A stretch of DNA of 64,000 nt from Micromonospora cathayae. GTDB lineage: Bacteria; Actinomycetota; Actinomycetes; Mycobacteriales; Micromonosporaceae. The stretch lies in the NCBI RefSeq assembly GCF_028993575.1, contig NZ_CP118615.1:310001-374000 (forward strand), read 5' to 3'. The notes below the pieces were generated by a model. It was not told where the DNA came from. It was given only the letters and a program-made list of their open reading frames with translations, and searched no databases. Positions 9,166 to 17,141 of the stretch are shown one piece after another. How positions within the stretch are numbered: position 1 is the stretch's first letter; each line of letters starts with the position of its first letter. The position numbers were made by a program, and so were the translations under genes.

Positions 9166-12100
9166 TCACGGTTCCTCCGGCGGCCGGACGGTCGGCGGTT
9201 CCACCACCTGACGCCCCTTGCCGGAGACCGGGCAACTCGTCCGGACCGGGCAGACCCGGCACCGCGAGTTGGCGACGGCGGCGAAGGTGGCGGCGGCCAT
9301 CGTATCGGCGGTCCGCCGGACCAGCGCGGTCGCCCACCCGGCCTCCGGCCCCTCGCCGACCGGTGGCTGGGTCTGCTCCTTCGCCTCCTTGGCGGTGGTG
9401 CCGAGCTGCACCAGGGCAGCGCCGCCGGACTCCGCGCCGTACTCGGCGAACGCCCCCGCCTCGACCGCCGCCTGGTACGCGCCCAACTGGGGGTGCTCGG
9501 CCAGTTCCCGACCCACCGCGGTGGACTTGCCGGTCTTCAGGTCCACCACCACCAGTCGACCGTCCTCGTCGACCTCCAGCCGGTCCACCCGGCCCACCAG
9601 GTCGACGGGGCGGTTCGGGTCGTCCAGCCGGACGGCGAACTCGTGCTCGATGGCGAGCAGCCGACGCGGGTTCCCGGCCAGCCAGCGGAGCAGTTTGTCC
9701 ACCATGGCCTGGGCGCGGGCCTGTTCCGGGCCGGCCATCCACCGGGCGGCCAACTCGATCGCGTCGAACCGCGCGTTGACGTACTCGATCAGCTTCGCCC
9801 GGTCGACGCTGGCGTCCTCGGCGAGCATCGCGGCGGCGTGCACCAGGTTGCCGACGCCCTGCGCGGTACTGGCCGGGGCGCTGCCGCCGTGCCGTTCCAG
9901 CAGCCAGCGCAGACTGCACCGCAACGCGCTCTCCATCCCGGACGGGGTCACCCGGACCGGTTCGCCCTCGTCGACCAGGGGCCGGTCGTCGGAGAGCCCG
10001 CGCAACCCCCACCAGTCGTCCGGGTGCGCGCCGGGCACCCCGGCGGCGGCCAGCCGGGCCAGTTGGGCCGCCGCCGCGCGCTTCCGGGTCGGCGGGGCCG
10101 CCGGGTCGGCCACCGCGGTACGCAGCTCCGCGACCAGCGCCGGCAGGGTCAGTCCCCGGGGTGGCCGCCCCACCGGCAGCCCCTGCCCCCACCCGGTCCC
10201 CACCCCCGGCCCGTCACCACCGCCCGGCCCGTCACCACCCGACTCATCGCCGCCGCCCGGAGTGTCGCCGTCCGGCCCACTTCCACCGTCCGGCCCACTT
10301 CCACCGTCCGGAGTGTCGCCGCCACCGGTGCGGGGTGGCCCAGCGGCGGCGAGTTCGTGCAGGAACCGGCTCGGCTGCTCCTCGTGGTCGTCACCGCCGA
10401 CCGACGCCGAGGCGACCGCGCTGACCAGCAGCCGGTGCCGGGCCCGGGTGACCGCCACGTAGAAGAGCCGACGCTCCTCGTCGAGCAGGGCCGACGTCTG
10501 CCCCACCAGGGCGGCGGTCACCCCCGCGCCCTCACCCCGCCCGGCCAGTACGTCGACCAGCCGCTCGGAGCCGAGCAGACTGCCGCGCAGCCGCAGGTCC
10601 GGCCAGACGCCCTCCTGCACCCCGGCGACCGCCACCACGTCCCACTCCAGTCCCTTCGCGGCGTGCGCGGTGAGCAGGCGGACCGCCTCCCCCCGGTCGG
10701 CGCTCGGTGCGATGGTGTCGGCCGGCAGGTCCTGCCCCAGCACGTGGTCGAGGAAGACCTCGGTACGCGCGCCGGGCAACCGGTCGACGAACCGGGCCGC
10801 CGCGTCGAACAGCACCAGTACGGCGTCCAGGTCCCGGTCGGCCGCGTCGGCCCGCCAGCGCCGGGCGGTCTCGCCCTCCCTGGCGTCGCCCCGCCCCCCG
10901 ATCGCCGCGGACCAGCGTTCGGCCAGCCCGCTGGCCTGCCACACCGCCCAGAGGACGTCCTCGACCGTGGCGTCCGGCCGGGCCGCCGTCTCCCGGGCGG
11001 TGGCGAGCAGCGCGGCCACCGTCCGGGCCGGCTGGGCCCACTGCCGGTCCACCCCGGCCAGCCCGGCCGGGTCACGCAGCACGTCCACGAGCAGTTCCCC
11101 GGAGGGCCGCCGGTCGCCGACGGCCAGGGCGAGCGCCCGCAGCCCCTGTCGTAGCCGCCGTTCGGCCAGCGGGTCGGCGCCGCCCAGCGGCGAGTGCAGC
11201 AGCGCGACCGCGGACTCCTCGTCCAGCCGGTCCGGTTCGAGGGAGCAGCGCAGCAAAAGCAGCAGCGGGGCCACCGCCGGTTGCAGGTGCAGCGGCAGGT
11301 CCTCGCCGTGCACCACGGTCGGGACCCCGGCGGTGTGCAGCGCCCGGCGCAGGGTGGGCAGTTGCCGGGTGGTCGACCGGACCAGCACCGCCATCCGGGA
11401 CCACGGCACCCCGCCGAGCAGGTGCGCCTCCCGCAACGCGTGGGCCAGGTACGCCGACTCGCTGGTCGCCGAGCGGAACGTCCGCACCTCCACCGTTCCC
11501 GCCGGGGCGTCCGGCAGCGGCGTCAGCCGCCGGTGGGTCACCGGCCCACGCAGTCGCCGGGCCACCCGGCCGGCGGCGGCGAGCAGCTCCGCCCCGGCCC
11601 GGTACGAGGTGGTCAGCACCACCTGGGCCGCCGGTGCCCCGGAGGCGGTCCGGAACCGGTGCGGGAAGGCCGTCACCCCGGTCGGATCGGTGCCCCGGAA
11701 GGCGTACGTGGAGGAGTCCGGGTCACCGAAGGCGACCAGGGACTTGCCGCCGCCGGTCACCACGGCGAGCAGGTCGAGCTGGGCCGGGTCGGTGTCGGCC
11801 AGTTCGTCGACGTACACGTGGGCGAGGCGACGGCGTTCCGCCTCGAGCAGCTCCGGGTCGTCCAGCAGCAGCCCGGTGGCGGCCCGGACCAGTTCCGCCG
11901 GGTCGTACGCGACCGAACCCCGGTTGCTGACGTCGCGCAGCGCGAGCACCGAGACGTACTCGCGGAGGAACCGGGCGGCGGCCGGCCAGTCGGCGCGTCC
12001 CAGCCGCTCGCCGAGCCGGGCCAGTTCCGCCGGACCCACCCCGCGTTCGGCGGCCCGCATCAGCAGGTCCCGGAGCTGTCCGGCGAAGGCCCGGGTACGC

Positions 12101-12828
12101 AGTGCCGGCCGCAGTTCCTCCGGCCAGCCCACCGGATCGTCCTCGGGGTCGTCCCCCACCACGTCCAGCAGTTCCCGGATGATCAGATCCTGTTCCGGGC
12201 CGGTGAGCAGCCGCGGGGAGGGCTCGCCCCGCTCGGCGGCGGCCCGCCGGAGCAGGCCGAACGCGTACGCCGGGAAGGTCCGCACGAGCGGCTCGCGGAC
12301 CACCCGGTTACCGACGGCGATCCGCGCCTCGATCCGGTGGCGCAGCGCGGTGGCGGCCCGGCGGCCGAAGGTGAGCACCAGGACGCGTTCCGGGTCGACG
12401 CCCTCGGCCACCCGGGCAGCGACCGCCTCGACCATGGTGTCGGTCTTGCCCGTTCCGGGGCCGCCCAGCACCAGCATCGGCCCGTCGGTGTGCGCCACCA
12501 CCTCGGCCTGCCGCGGATCGGCCACCCGGCCACCCACCACCCCGACTCGCTCCGCCCCGCCCGCCGCCCCGACTCCGTCCCCGCCTCGCTCCGCCCGGAC
12601 TCCGTCCCCGCCCCGGCCCGCCCCCGTTCCCCCCGACGCACCGTCCGCCTCCGCGCCGCCTACACCCGTTCCCCCCGGCACACCGTCCGCCCCCACCACG
12701 CCCGTTCCCCCCGAGCCGCCCGCCGCCCGGTCCGCTCCCGCCCCACCCACTCCCCCCGTCGAACCGGGAGCCGCCCCGTTCCCCGAGGTCAGCCCACCGA
12801 CCCGACGCACCAACCGGTACGTCTGCAT
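9166..12828 (-). CDS. adnA: AdnA-type ATP-dependent DNA helicase-nuclease subunit
   Basis: The 1220-aa partner of AdnB. A UvrD-like motor (Walker A GGPGTGKTDT) is followed by a RecB-like nuclease (DLVGRVDRLEV...VVDLKTG). The C-terminal CRVCPVRTSC plus the Cys in ESALRCSLRW give the four-Cys set of Fe-S-stapled nucleases. Motif II reads VDELADTD instead of DEFQDT, which agrees with a weaker motor in this subunit. It is longer than mycobacterial AdnA because of two Gly-rich low-complexity inserts, about residues 10-100 and 833-883. ATG12828 (MQTYRLVRRVGG) is preferred; the 27-residue extension upstream is a Gly shadow. Confidence 0.88.
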   Translation of the reverse strand: MQTYRLVRRVGGLTSGNGAAPGSTGGVGGAGADRAAGGSGGTGVVGADGVPGGTGVGGAEADGASGGTGAGRGGDGVRAERGGDGVGAAGGAERVGVVGGRVADPRQAEVVAHTDGPMLVLGGPGTGKTDTMVEAVAARVAEGVDPERVLVLTFGRRAATALRHRIEARIAVGNRVVREPLVRTFPAYAFGLLRRAAAERGEPSPRLLTGPEQDLIIRELLDVVGDDPEDDPVGWPEELRPALRTRAFAGQLRDLLMRAAERGVGPAELARLGERLGRADWPAAARFLREYVSVLALRDVSNRGSVAYDPAELVRAATGLLLDDPELLEAERRRLAHVYVDELADTDPAQLDLLAVVTGGGKSLVAFGDPDSSTYAFRGTDPTGVTAFPHRFRTASGAPAAQVVLTTSYRAGAELLAAAGRVARRLRGPVTHRRLTPLPDAPAGTVEVRTFRSATSESAYLAHALREAHLLGGVPWSRMAVLVRSTTRQLPTLRRALHTAGVPTVVHGEDLPLHLQPAVAPLLLLLRCSLEPDRLDEESAVALLHSPLGGADPLAERRLRQGLRALALAVGDRRPSGELLVDVLRDPAGLAGVDRQWAQPARTVAALLATARETAARPDATVEDVLWAVWQASGLAERWSAAIGGRGDAREGETARRWRADAADRDLDAVLVLFDAAARFVDRLPGARTEVFLDHVLGQDLPADTIAPSADRGEAVRLLTAHAAKGLEWDVVAVAGVQEGVWPDLRLRGSLLGSERLVDVLAGRGEGAGVTAALVGQTSALLDEERRLFYVAVTRARHRLLVSAVASASVGGDDHEEQPSRFLHELAAAGPPRTGGGDTPDGGSGPDGGSGPDGDTPGGGDESGGDGPGGGDGPGVGTGWGQGLPVGRPPRGLTLPALVAELRTAVADPAAPPTRKRAAAAQLARLAAAGVPGAHPDDWWGLRGLSDDRPLVDEGEPVRVTPSGMESALRCSLRWLLERHGGSAPASTAQGVGNLVHAAAMLAEDASVDRAKLIEYVNARFDAIELAARWMAGPEQARAQAMVDKLLRWLAGNPRRLLAIEHEFAVRLDDPNRPVDLVGRVDRLEVDEDGRLVVVDLKTGKSTAVGRELAEHPQLGAYQAAVEAGAFAEYGAESGGAALVQLGTTAKEAKEQTQPPVGEGPEAGWATALVRRTADTMAAATFAAVANSRCRVCPVRTSCPVSGKGRQVVEPPTVRPPEEP
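10255..10325 (-). repeat. in-frame short repeats inside adnA
   Basis: A tandem of about 21-nt units encoding repeated DGGSGP-type residues (GGSGPDGGSGPDG), inside a wider Gly/Asp-rich block at 10180-10330. The units keep the reading frame. The block lies between helicase and nuclease parts and probably forms a disordered linker. Confidence 0.7.
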
Positions 12829-12910
12829 CCGACCATCACACCACGCGCCCCCGACACCCACCCCAACCCCCGACCCACCCCACTCCCGGCACCCACCCAC
12901 CCCCGGCACC

Positions 12911-12971
12911 GTTGATCATGAAGTTGTTGTCCGCGACACGCCGGGCCGGTGACAACAACTTCATGGTCAAC
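12911..12971 (-). repeat. palindromic intergenic repeat, family A, copy 1
   Basis: A 21-bp inverted repeat with one mismatch and a 19-nt loop (arms 12911-12931 and 12951-12971; the core arm is TTGATCATGAAGTTGTTGTC). It begins 20 nt past the stop of the LOG gene at 12992. Read in the direction of that gene, the loop ends in CGGCGTGTCGCG, identical to the copy at 47594. The plus-strand flank on the adnA side is a C-rich tract (about 12835-12910). Confidence 0.85.
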
Positions 12972-12991
12972 GCGCGCCGCGACGCTCCCTC

Positions 12992-13543
12992 TCAGTGCAG
13001 GGTGGAGGGTGGGGTGAGGAGGGTGAGGGCCGCCGGGAGGGTTTCGGCGATCAGCAGGAGGGACTGGCCGGCGGGCTTGATGAACTGCTGGTCGGTGAGG
13101 GTGGTCAGCCAGTCCAGCAGAGGACGGTAGAAGCCGTCCGTGTCGAGCAGGACCATCGGCTTGGTGTGCATCGCCAGGGTGGCGGTGGTCCACACCTCGA
13201 ACAGCTCGTCCAGGGTGCCCAGGCCGCCGGGAAGGGTGAGGAAGGCGTCCGACCGGTCCATCATGACGGTCTTGCGGGCGGCCATCGAGTCGGTGACCAC
13301 CAGCTCGTCGGAGGCCAGGTCGGCGACCTCCAGGTCGACCAGCGCCTGCGGGATCACCCCGACCGTACGGCCGCCGGCCGACCGCGCGCCGTCGGTCAGC
13401 GCTCCCATCATGCCGACGCACCCGCCGCCGCTGACCAGCGTGTGCCCGCGCCGGGCCAGCTCCGCGCCGGTGTCGAAGGCGAGGTCCAGCCAGCGCTGGT
13501 CGAGCGTACGGGAGGACGCGCAGAACACCCCGATCGCGGCCAC
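12992..13543 (-). CDS. LOG-family cytokinin riboside 5'-monophosphate phosphoribohydrolase-like protein
   Basis: A 183-aa Rossmann-like protein with the LOG signature PGGLGTLDELFE (about residues 105-116) and an N-terminal GGGCVGMMG nucleotide loop (about 38-46). The family hydrolyses nucleoside monophosphates at the N-glycosidic bond; the substrate here is unknown. The GTG start lies 4 nt after the stop of the second LOG gene, so both are in one transcript. A palindromic repeat follows the stop. Confidence 0.85.
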   Translation of the reverse strand: MAAIGVFCASSRTLDQRWLDLAFDTGAELARRGHTLVSGGGCVGMMGALTDGARSAGGRTVGVIPQALVDLEVADLASDELVVTDSMAARKTVMMDRSDAFLTLPGGLGTLDELFEVWTTATLAMHTKPMVLLDTDGFYRPLLDWLTTLTDQQFIKPAGQSLLLIAETLPAALTLLTPPSTLH

Positions 13544-13547
13544 CCGG

Positions 13548-14390
13548 TCAGTGCTCCCCGTGCGAGGCGGCGGCCTGCTGGTCGGCGGCGGTACGGGCGA
13601 CGGCCTGCTCGCGTACCGCCTCCTGCTCGGCGGAGAGCTGCGCCTCGGCCTCCACGATGTGCCGGACCGCCGCGTCCACGTCGTCGGTGAGGCAGATCAG
13701 TTCCAGGTCCACCGGGCCGATCTTGCCGTCGGCGGCCATGGTGTCCCGCAGCCAGTCCAGCAGTCCCCGCCAGTAGTCGGTGCCCATCAGCACCACCGGG
13801 AACCGGGTCACCTTGCCGGTCTGCACCAGGGTGAGCGCCTCGAACAGCTCGTCCATGGTGCCGAACCCACCGGGCAGCACCACGAACGCCTGCGCGTACT
13901 TGACGAACATGGTCTTACGGGCGAAGAAGTAACGGAAGTCGATGGCGAGATCGACCCAGTCGTTGAGGCCCTGTTCGAAGGGAAGTTCGATGCCGAGGCC
14001 CACGGAGAGGCCACCGGCCTCGCTGGCACCCCGGTTCGCCGCCTCCATCACCCCCGGCCCGCCACCGGTGATCACCGCGTAGCCGGCGCGGGCCAGGGCC
14101 GCGCCGAGCTGTTCGGCCAGCAGACACTCGGGGCTGTCCGGTTTGCTGCGGGCCGAACCGAAGACACTCACCGCCGGGGGCAGGTCGGCCAGGGTGTCGA
14201 ACCCCTCGACGAACTCGGAGAGGATGCGCAGCGCCCGCCAGGCGTCCTTGGTCTTCCAGTCCGCCCGGCCGCGCGAGTCGAGCAGCCGCTCGTCGGCGGT
14301 GCTGCTCGGCAGGGCCTTGCGGCGCAGCGTGACCGCCCCCCGGTGCCGTTCCTGCCCCGGGCTGGTGCCGCGTCCGTCGCTCTGGCTCAT
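13548..14390 (-). CDS. LOG-family protein (TIGR00730-like phosphoribohydrolase)
   Basis: A 280-aa paralogue of the next gene, with PGGFGTMDELFE (about residues 173-184) and TGGGPGVMEAANRGA (about 107-121). The extra 70 N-terminal residues are hydrophilic. The long upstream open frame is a shadow; ATG14390 (MSQSDGRG) is chosen because a leaderless-type -10 lies 6 nt before it. The link with dapE/dapD resembles the order near Rv1201c-Rv1205 in Mycobacterium tuberculosis. Confidence 0.85.
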   Translation of the reverse strand: MSQSDGRGTSPGQERHRGAVTLRRKALPSSTADERLLDSRGRADWKTKDAWRALRILSEFVEGFDTLADLPPAVSVFGSARSKPDSPECLLAEQLGAALARAGYAVITGGGPGVMEAANRGASEAGGLSVGLGIELPFEQGLNDWVDLAIDFRYFFARKTMFVKYAQAFVVLPGGFGTMDELFEALTLVQTGKVTRFPVVLMGTDYWRGLLDWLRDTMAADGKIGPVDLELICLTDDVDAAVRHIVEAEAQLSAEQEAVREQAVARTAADQQAAASHGEH

Positions 14391-14396
14391 GCAGCC

Positions 14397-14402
14397 ACCG
14401 TA
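14397..14402 (-). promoter_or_regulatory. -10 element of a leaderless promoter for the LOG gene
   Basis: On the minus strand TACGGT lies 6 nt before ATG14390. TAnnnT at this distance places the transcription start at the A of the start codon. No good Shine-Dalgarno sequence is adjacent. Confidence 0.4.
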
Positions 14403-14569
14403 GTGGAGGCTCCCGGCGCAGGTCGGGAGGGTCGGGAGGGTCGACCGACCGGTCCGCCGGCCCGCTCGACACCGGAGGCGGGAACCACCGCGCCGGGCGG
14501 CGGCCGGTTTCTGCCCGGTCGGCGATCCGACATCCGCGGAACGCAACGAATTCGGTCGCACGTGCGTCC

Positions 14570-14575
14570 TAGTAT
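14570..14575 (+). promoter_or_regulatory. -10 element for the 54-aa protein gene
   Basis: TAGTAT within CCTAGTAT, about 47 nt before GTG14622. The same octamer CCTAGTAT precedes the GNAT gene at 32489-32496. No clear -35 is seen. The leader would be about 40 nt and contain the GGAGGAG site. Confidence 0.3.
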
Positions 14576-14621
14576 TCACACACGGGGGGAAGCCCTGACG
14601 CGCCTTCGGGGGAGGAGCAGC

Positions 14622-14786
14622 GTGATCAGCAGCAACGAGAGGATCCGGATCCGGCGACAGATGCAGCGGCGGATCCGGGACGTGGTGGCCGAGCGGCGCC
14701 GGGCCCGCATGATGCGGCCCATCGAACCGACCGTCGAGACCGAGGCGCGGTCGGAGACCGACGCGCCCGTACTGAGCAACGGCTGA
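14622..14786 (+). CDS. small basic protein, unknown function
   Basis: A 54-aa protein beginning VISSNERIRIRRQMQRRIRD. The first two thirds are strongly basic and predicted helical, and the tail is acidic (TVETEARSETDAP). GGAGGAG at 14611-14617 is 4 nt from the GTG start, a strong site that distinguishes it from the shadow frame around it. It lies between divergent LOG and convergent dapE. It could bind nucleic acid; I do not recognise a family. Confidence 0.6.
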   Translation: MISSNERIRIRRQMQRRIRDVVAERRRARMMRPIEPTVETEARSETDAPVLSNG

Positions 14787-14841
14787 CCGACCGGCCGGGG
14801 GTGGGTGACCGGTCCGGCCGGTCGCCCGCCCCCGGTCCCGG

Positions 14842-15915
14842 TCAGGCCGGGGCCAGCCAGCGGTGCAGGGTCGCCGCGCCGTCGCGGATCTTCGAGATCT
14901 CGACGTGCTCGTCCTTGTGGTGGGCCAGGTTCGGGTCACCGGGGCCGAAGTTCAGCGCCGGGATGCCCATCGCCGCGAACCGGGCCACGTCCGTCCAGCC
15001 CAGCTTGCCGATCGGGGCGGCACCGACGGCGGCCAGGAACTCCTGCGCGGCCGGAGCGTCCAGGCCGGGCAGCGCACCGGCGGCCACGTCGGTCACGGTC
15101 AGCGCGTACCCGTCGAAGACCTCCCGCAGGTGCGCTTCGGCCTGGGCCGGGTCGCGGTCCGGCGCGAACCGGTAGTTGACCTCGATCTCGCACCGGTCCG
15201 GGACCACGTTCCCGGCCACCCCACCGTGGATCCGGACGGCGTTCATCCCCTCCCGGTAGGCGCAGCCGTCCAGGGTCACCCGGCGGGCCTCGTACGCCGC
15301 CAGCCGGCGCAACACCTCGCCCGCGCCGTGGATGGCGTTCACCCCGTGCCAGGAGCGGGCCGAGTGGGCCCGCTCGCCGACCGTGGTGACCACCGCCCGC
15401 ATCGTGCCCTGGCAGCCGGCCTCCACGATGCCGTACGTCGGTTCGAGCAGCACCGCGAAGTCCGCCTCCAGCCACTCCGGGTGCGCCTCCGCCACCAGGT
15501 TCAGGCCGTTGTACTTCTGCTCGATCTCCTCGCCCTCGTAGAAGAAGTACGTCACGTCGTACCGGGGGTCGGGCAGGGTCACCGCCAGGTGCAACGCGTA
15601 CGCCACGCCGGACTTCATGTCCGAGGTGCCGCAGCCGTACATCAGGTCGCCGCGCATGCTGGACGGGAAGTTCCCGTTCAACGGCACGGTGTCCAGGTGC
15701 CCGGCGAGCACCACCCGCTGTGCGCGTCCCAGGTCGGTGCGGGCCATCACCGTGTTGCCGTACCGGTGGGTGGTCAGGTGCGGCACCGCCCGCAGCACCT
15801 GCTCGACACAGTCGGCGATCGCCTTCTCGTTCAGGGACACGGACTCGATGTCGACCAGGGCACGGGTCAACGCCACCGGATCGGCGAGGACCTCGGGGGT
15901 CAGCGGGTTCTCCAT
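14842..15915 (-). CDS. dapE: succinyl-diaminopimelate desuccinylase
   Basis: A 357-aa M20-family metallohydrolase. It removes succinate from N-succinyl-LL-2,6-diaminopimelate in lysine and peptidoglycan synthesis. The metal-binding LAGHLDTVP, GCGTSDMKSG and the catalytic EGEEIE are present, as is the C-terminal HHKDEHVEI. ATG15915 (MENPLTPEV) is preferred over the long upstream frame, which is antisense to dapD. It is divergent from dapD with 79 nt between the starts, so both lysine-pathway genes share a regulatory region. Confidence 0.93.
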   Translation of the reverse strand: MENPLTPEVLADPVALTRALVDIESVSLNEKAIADCVEQVLRAVPHLTTHRYGNTVMARTDLGRAQRVVLAGHLDTVPLNGNFPSSMRGDLMYGCGTSDMKSGVAYALHLAVTLPDPRYDVTYFFYEGEEIEQKYNGLNLVAEAHPEWLEADFAVLLEPTYGIVEAGCQGTMRAVVTTVGERAHSARSWHGVNAIHGAGEVLRRLAAYEARRVTLDGCAYREGMNAVRIHGGVAGNVVPDRCEIEVNYRFAPDRDPAQAEAHLREVFDGYALTVTDVAAGALPGLDAPAAQEFLAAVGAAPIGKLGWTDVARFAAMGIPALNFGPGDPNLAHHKDEHVEISKIRDGAATLHRWLAPA

Positions 15916-15922
15916 GGTTCGC

Positions 15923-15928
15923 ACGGTA
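15923..15928 (-). promoter_or_regulatory. -10 element of a leaderless promoter for dapE
   Basis: TACCGT on the minus strand, 7 nt before ATG15915. The spacing fits a leaderless transcript. Confidence 0.45.
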
Positions 15929-15994
15929 CCGTCAGGGCTGTAGGGGCCGGGAGTGAGCTGTTCCGCCCCGTGGTCGTGAACGAAGGGTGAAACC

Positions 15995-16954
15995 GTGACG
16001 TCCGCACAGTCTGCCTGGGGTATCGGCGTGGCCACCGTGACCGCCGGTGACCAGGTCCTCGACACCTGGTACCCGACCGGCAAGCTGGGTCTGGGCGAGC
16101 TGCCGCTGGTCCCCGGCGAGGAGCAGGCGGACGTGCTGGACCTGCCGCCGGGGGCGGTCGGCGAGCGGGCGCTGCCCGGTCTGCGTACCGTCGAGGTGGT
16201 CACCGTGATCGGCGCGCTGGACGACCCGATCAAGGACACCGCCGACGCGTACCTGCGCCTGCACCTGCTCTCGCACCGCCTGGTGCGGCCGAACGAGCTG
16301 AACCTGGACGGCATCTTCGGCAAGCTGCCGAACGTGGCCTGGACGTCGGCCGGGCCGTGCCCGCCGGAGCGGGTGGACGAGCTGCGGGTGATCGAGCGGG
16401 CCGCCGGCCGCCACCTGGCCGTGTACGGGGTGGACAAGTTCCCCCGGATGACCGACTACGTGGTGCCGTCCGGGGTGCGGATCGCCGACGCGGACCGGGT
16501 GCGGCTCGGCGCGCACCTGGCCCCCGGCACCACGGTCATGCACGAGGGCTTCGTCAACTTCAACGCCGGCACGCTGGGCACCTCGATGGTGGAGGGCCGG
16601 ATCGTGCAGGGTGTGGTGGTCGGCGACGGTTCGGACATCGGCGGCGGGGCGTCGATCATGGGTACCCTCTCCGGCGGCGGCACCGACCGGGTCCGCATCG
16701 GCGAACGGAGCCTGATCGGCGCGAACGCCGGGGTGGGCATCTCGCTCGGCGACGACTGCGTGGTCGAGGCGGGCTGCTACGTCACCGCCGCGTCGAAGAT
16801 CACCCTGCCGGACGGGCGGGTGGTCAAGGCCCGCGAGCTGTCCGGCGTCGACGGGCTGCTGTTCCTGCGCAACTCGGTCACCGGCACGCTGGAGGCCCGC
16901 CCCCGCACCGGCCAGGGCATCACCCTGAACGCCGCGCTGCACGCCAACGACTGA
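15995..16954 (+). CDS. dapD: 2,3,4,5-tetrahydropyridine-2,6-dicarboxylate N-succinyltransferase
   Basis: The 319-aa actinobacterial form of DapD, which transfers succinate from succinyl-CoA to tetrahydrodipicolinate, two steps before DapE. The C-terminal half is a left-handed beta-helix with hexapeptide repeats (for example IGGGASIMGTLSGGG and RIGERSLIGANAGVGISLG). The N-terminal SAQSAWGIGVATVT fits the mycobacterial type rather than the shorter enterobacterial enzyme. GTG15995 is preceded by GAAGGGTGA. The stop codon region is duplicated downstream (separate entry). Confidence 0.93.
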   Translation: MTSAQSAWGIGVATVTAGDQVLDTWYPTGKLGLGELPLVPGEEQADVLDLPPGAVGERALPGLRTVEVVTVIGALDDPIKDTADAYLRLHLLSHRLVRPNELNLDGIFGKLPNVAWTSAGPCPPERVDELRVIERAAGRHLAVYGVDKFPRMTDYVVPSGVRIADADRVRLGAHLAPGTTVMHEGFVNFNAGTLGTSMVEGRIVQGVVVGDGSDIGGGASIMGTLSGGGTDRVRIGERSLIGANAGVGISLGDDCVVEAGCYVTAASKITLPDGRVVKARELSGVDGLLFLRNSVTGTLEARPRTGQGITLNAALHAND

Positions 16955-17022
16955 ACGCCGACGGACAACCGTCGTACGCCGACGGACACGCGCGGCACGC
17001 CGACGACTGAACGCCGACGGAC
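16939..17022 (+). repeat. duplication of the dapD 3' end
   Basis: The 28 nt that span the dapD stop codon (16939-16966) recur at 16995-17022 with one mismatch, an offset of 56 nt. Further partial copies of ACGCCGACGGAC lie between them. It has no coding function after the stop. Confidence 0.8.
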
Positions 17023-17025
17023 GCA

Positions 17026-17063
17026 CGAGCGGCCCGCACCCCGGAAGGGGCGCGGGCCGCTCG
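17026..17063. terminator. bidirectional terminator between dapD and the subtilase gene
   Basis: A 12-bp stem (CGAGCGGCCCGC at 17026-17037, GCGGGCCGCTCG at 17052-17063). After one A/C mismatch it continues as CCCC/GGGG closed by a GGAA tetraloop. It lies between convergent genes, so it can serve both. Confidence 0.75.
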
Positions 17064-17141
17064 CGTGGGGCTGGTGGTGTCCCCGGGCGTCAGCAGGGCG
17101 TCCCGGCCGGTGACCCCTGCCACCGGCCGGGACGACCCGGC

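Noticed and set aside
5505..9779. A 1424-codon open frame on the plus strand opposite adnB
   Set aside because: It is rich in Pro, Gly, Arg, Gln and His with no recognisable domain, and lies antisense to a gene with full helicase and nuclease motifs. It is a GC-driven shadow.
10149..10330. Possible CRISPR-like array
   Set aside because: The repeats are short, contiguous, without spacers, and in frame within adnA.
12829..12909. Longer N-terminus for AdnA
   Set aside because: It reads as Gly/Val-rich sequence through the C-rich intergenic tract, with no ribosome-binding site.
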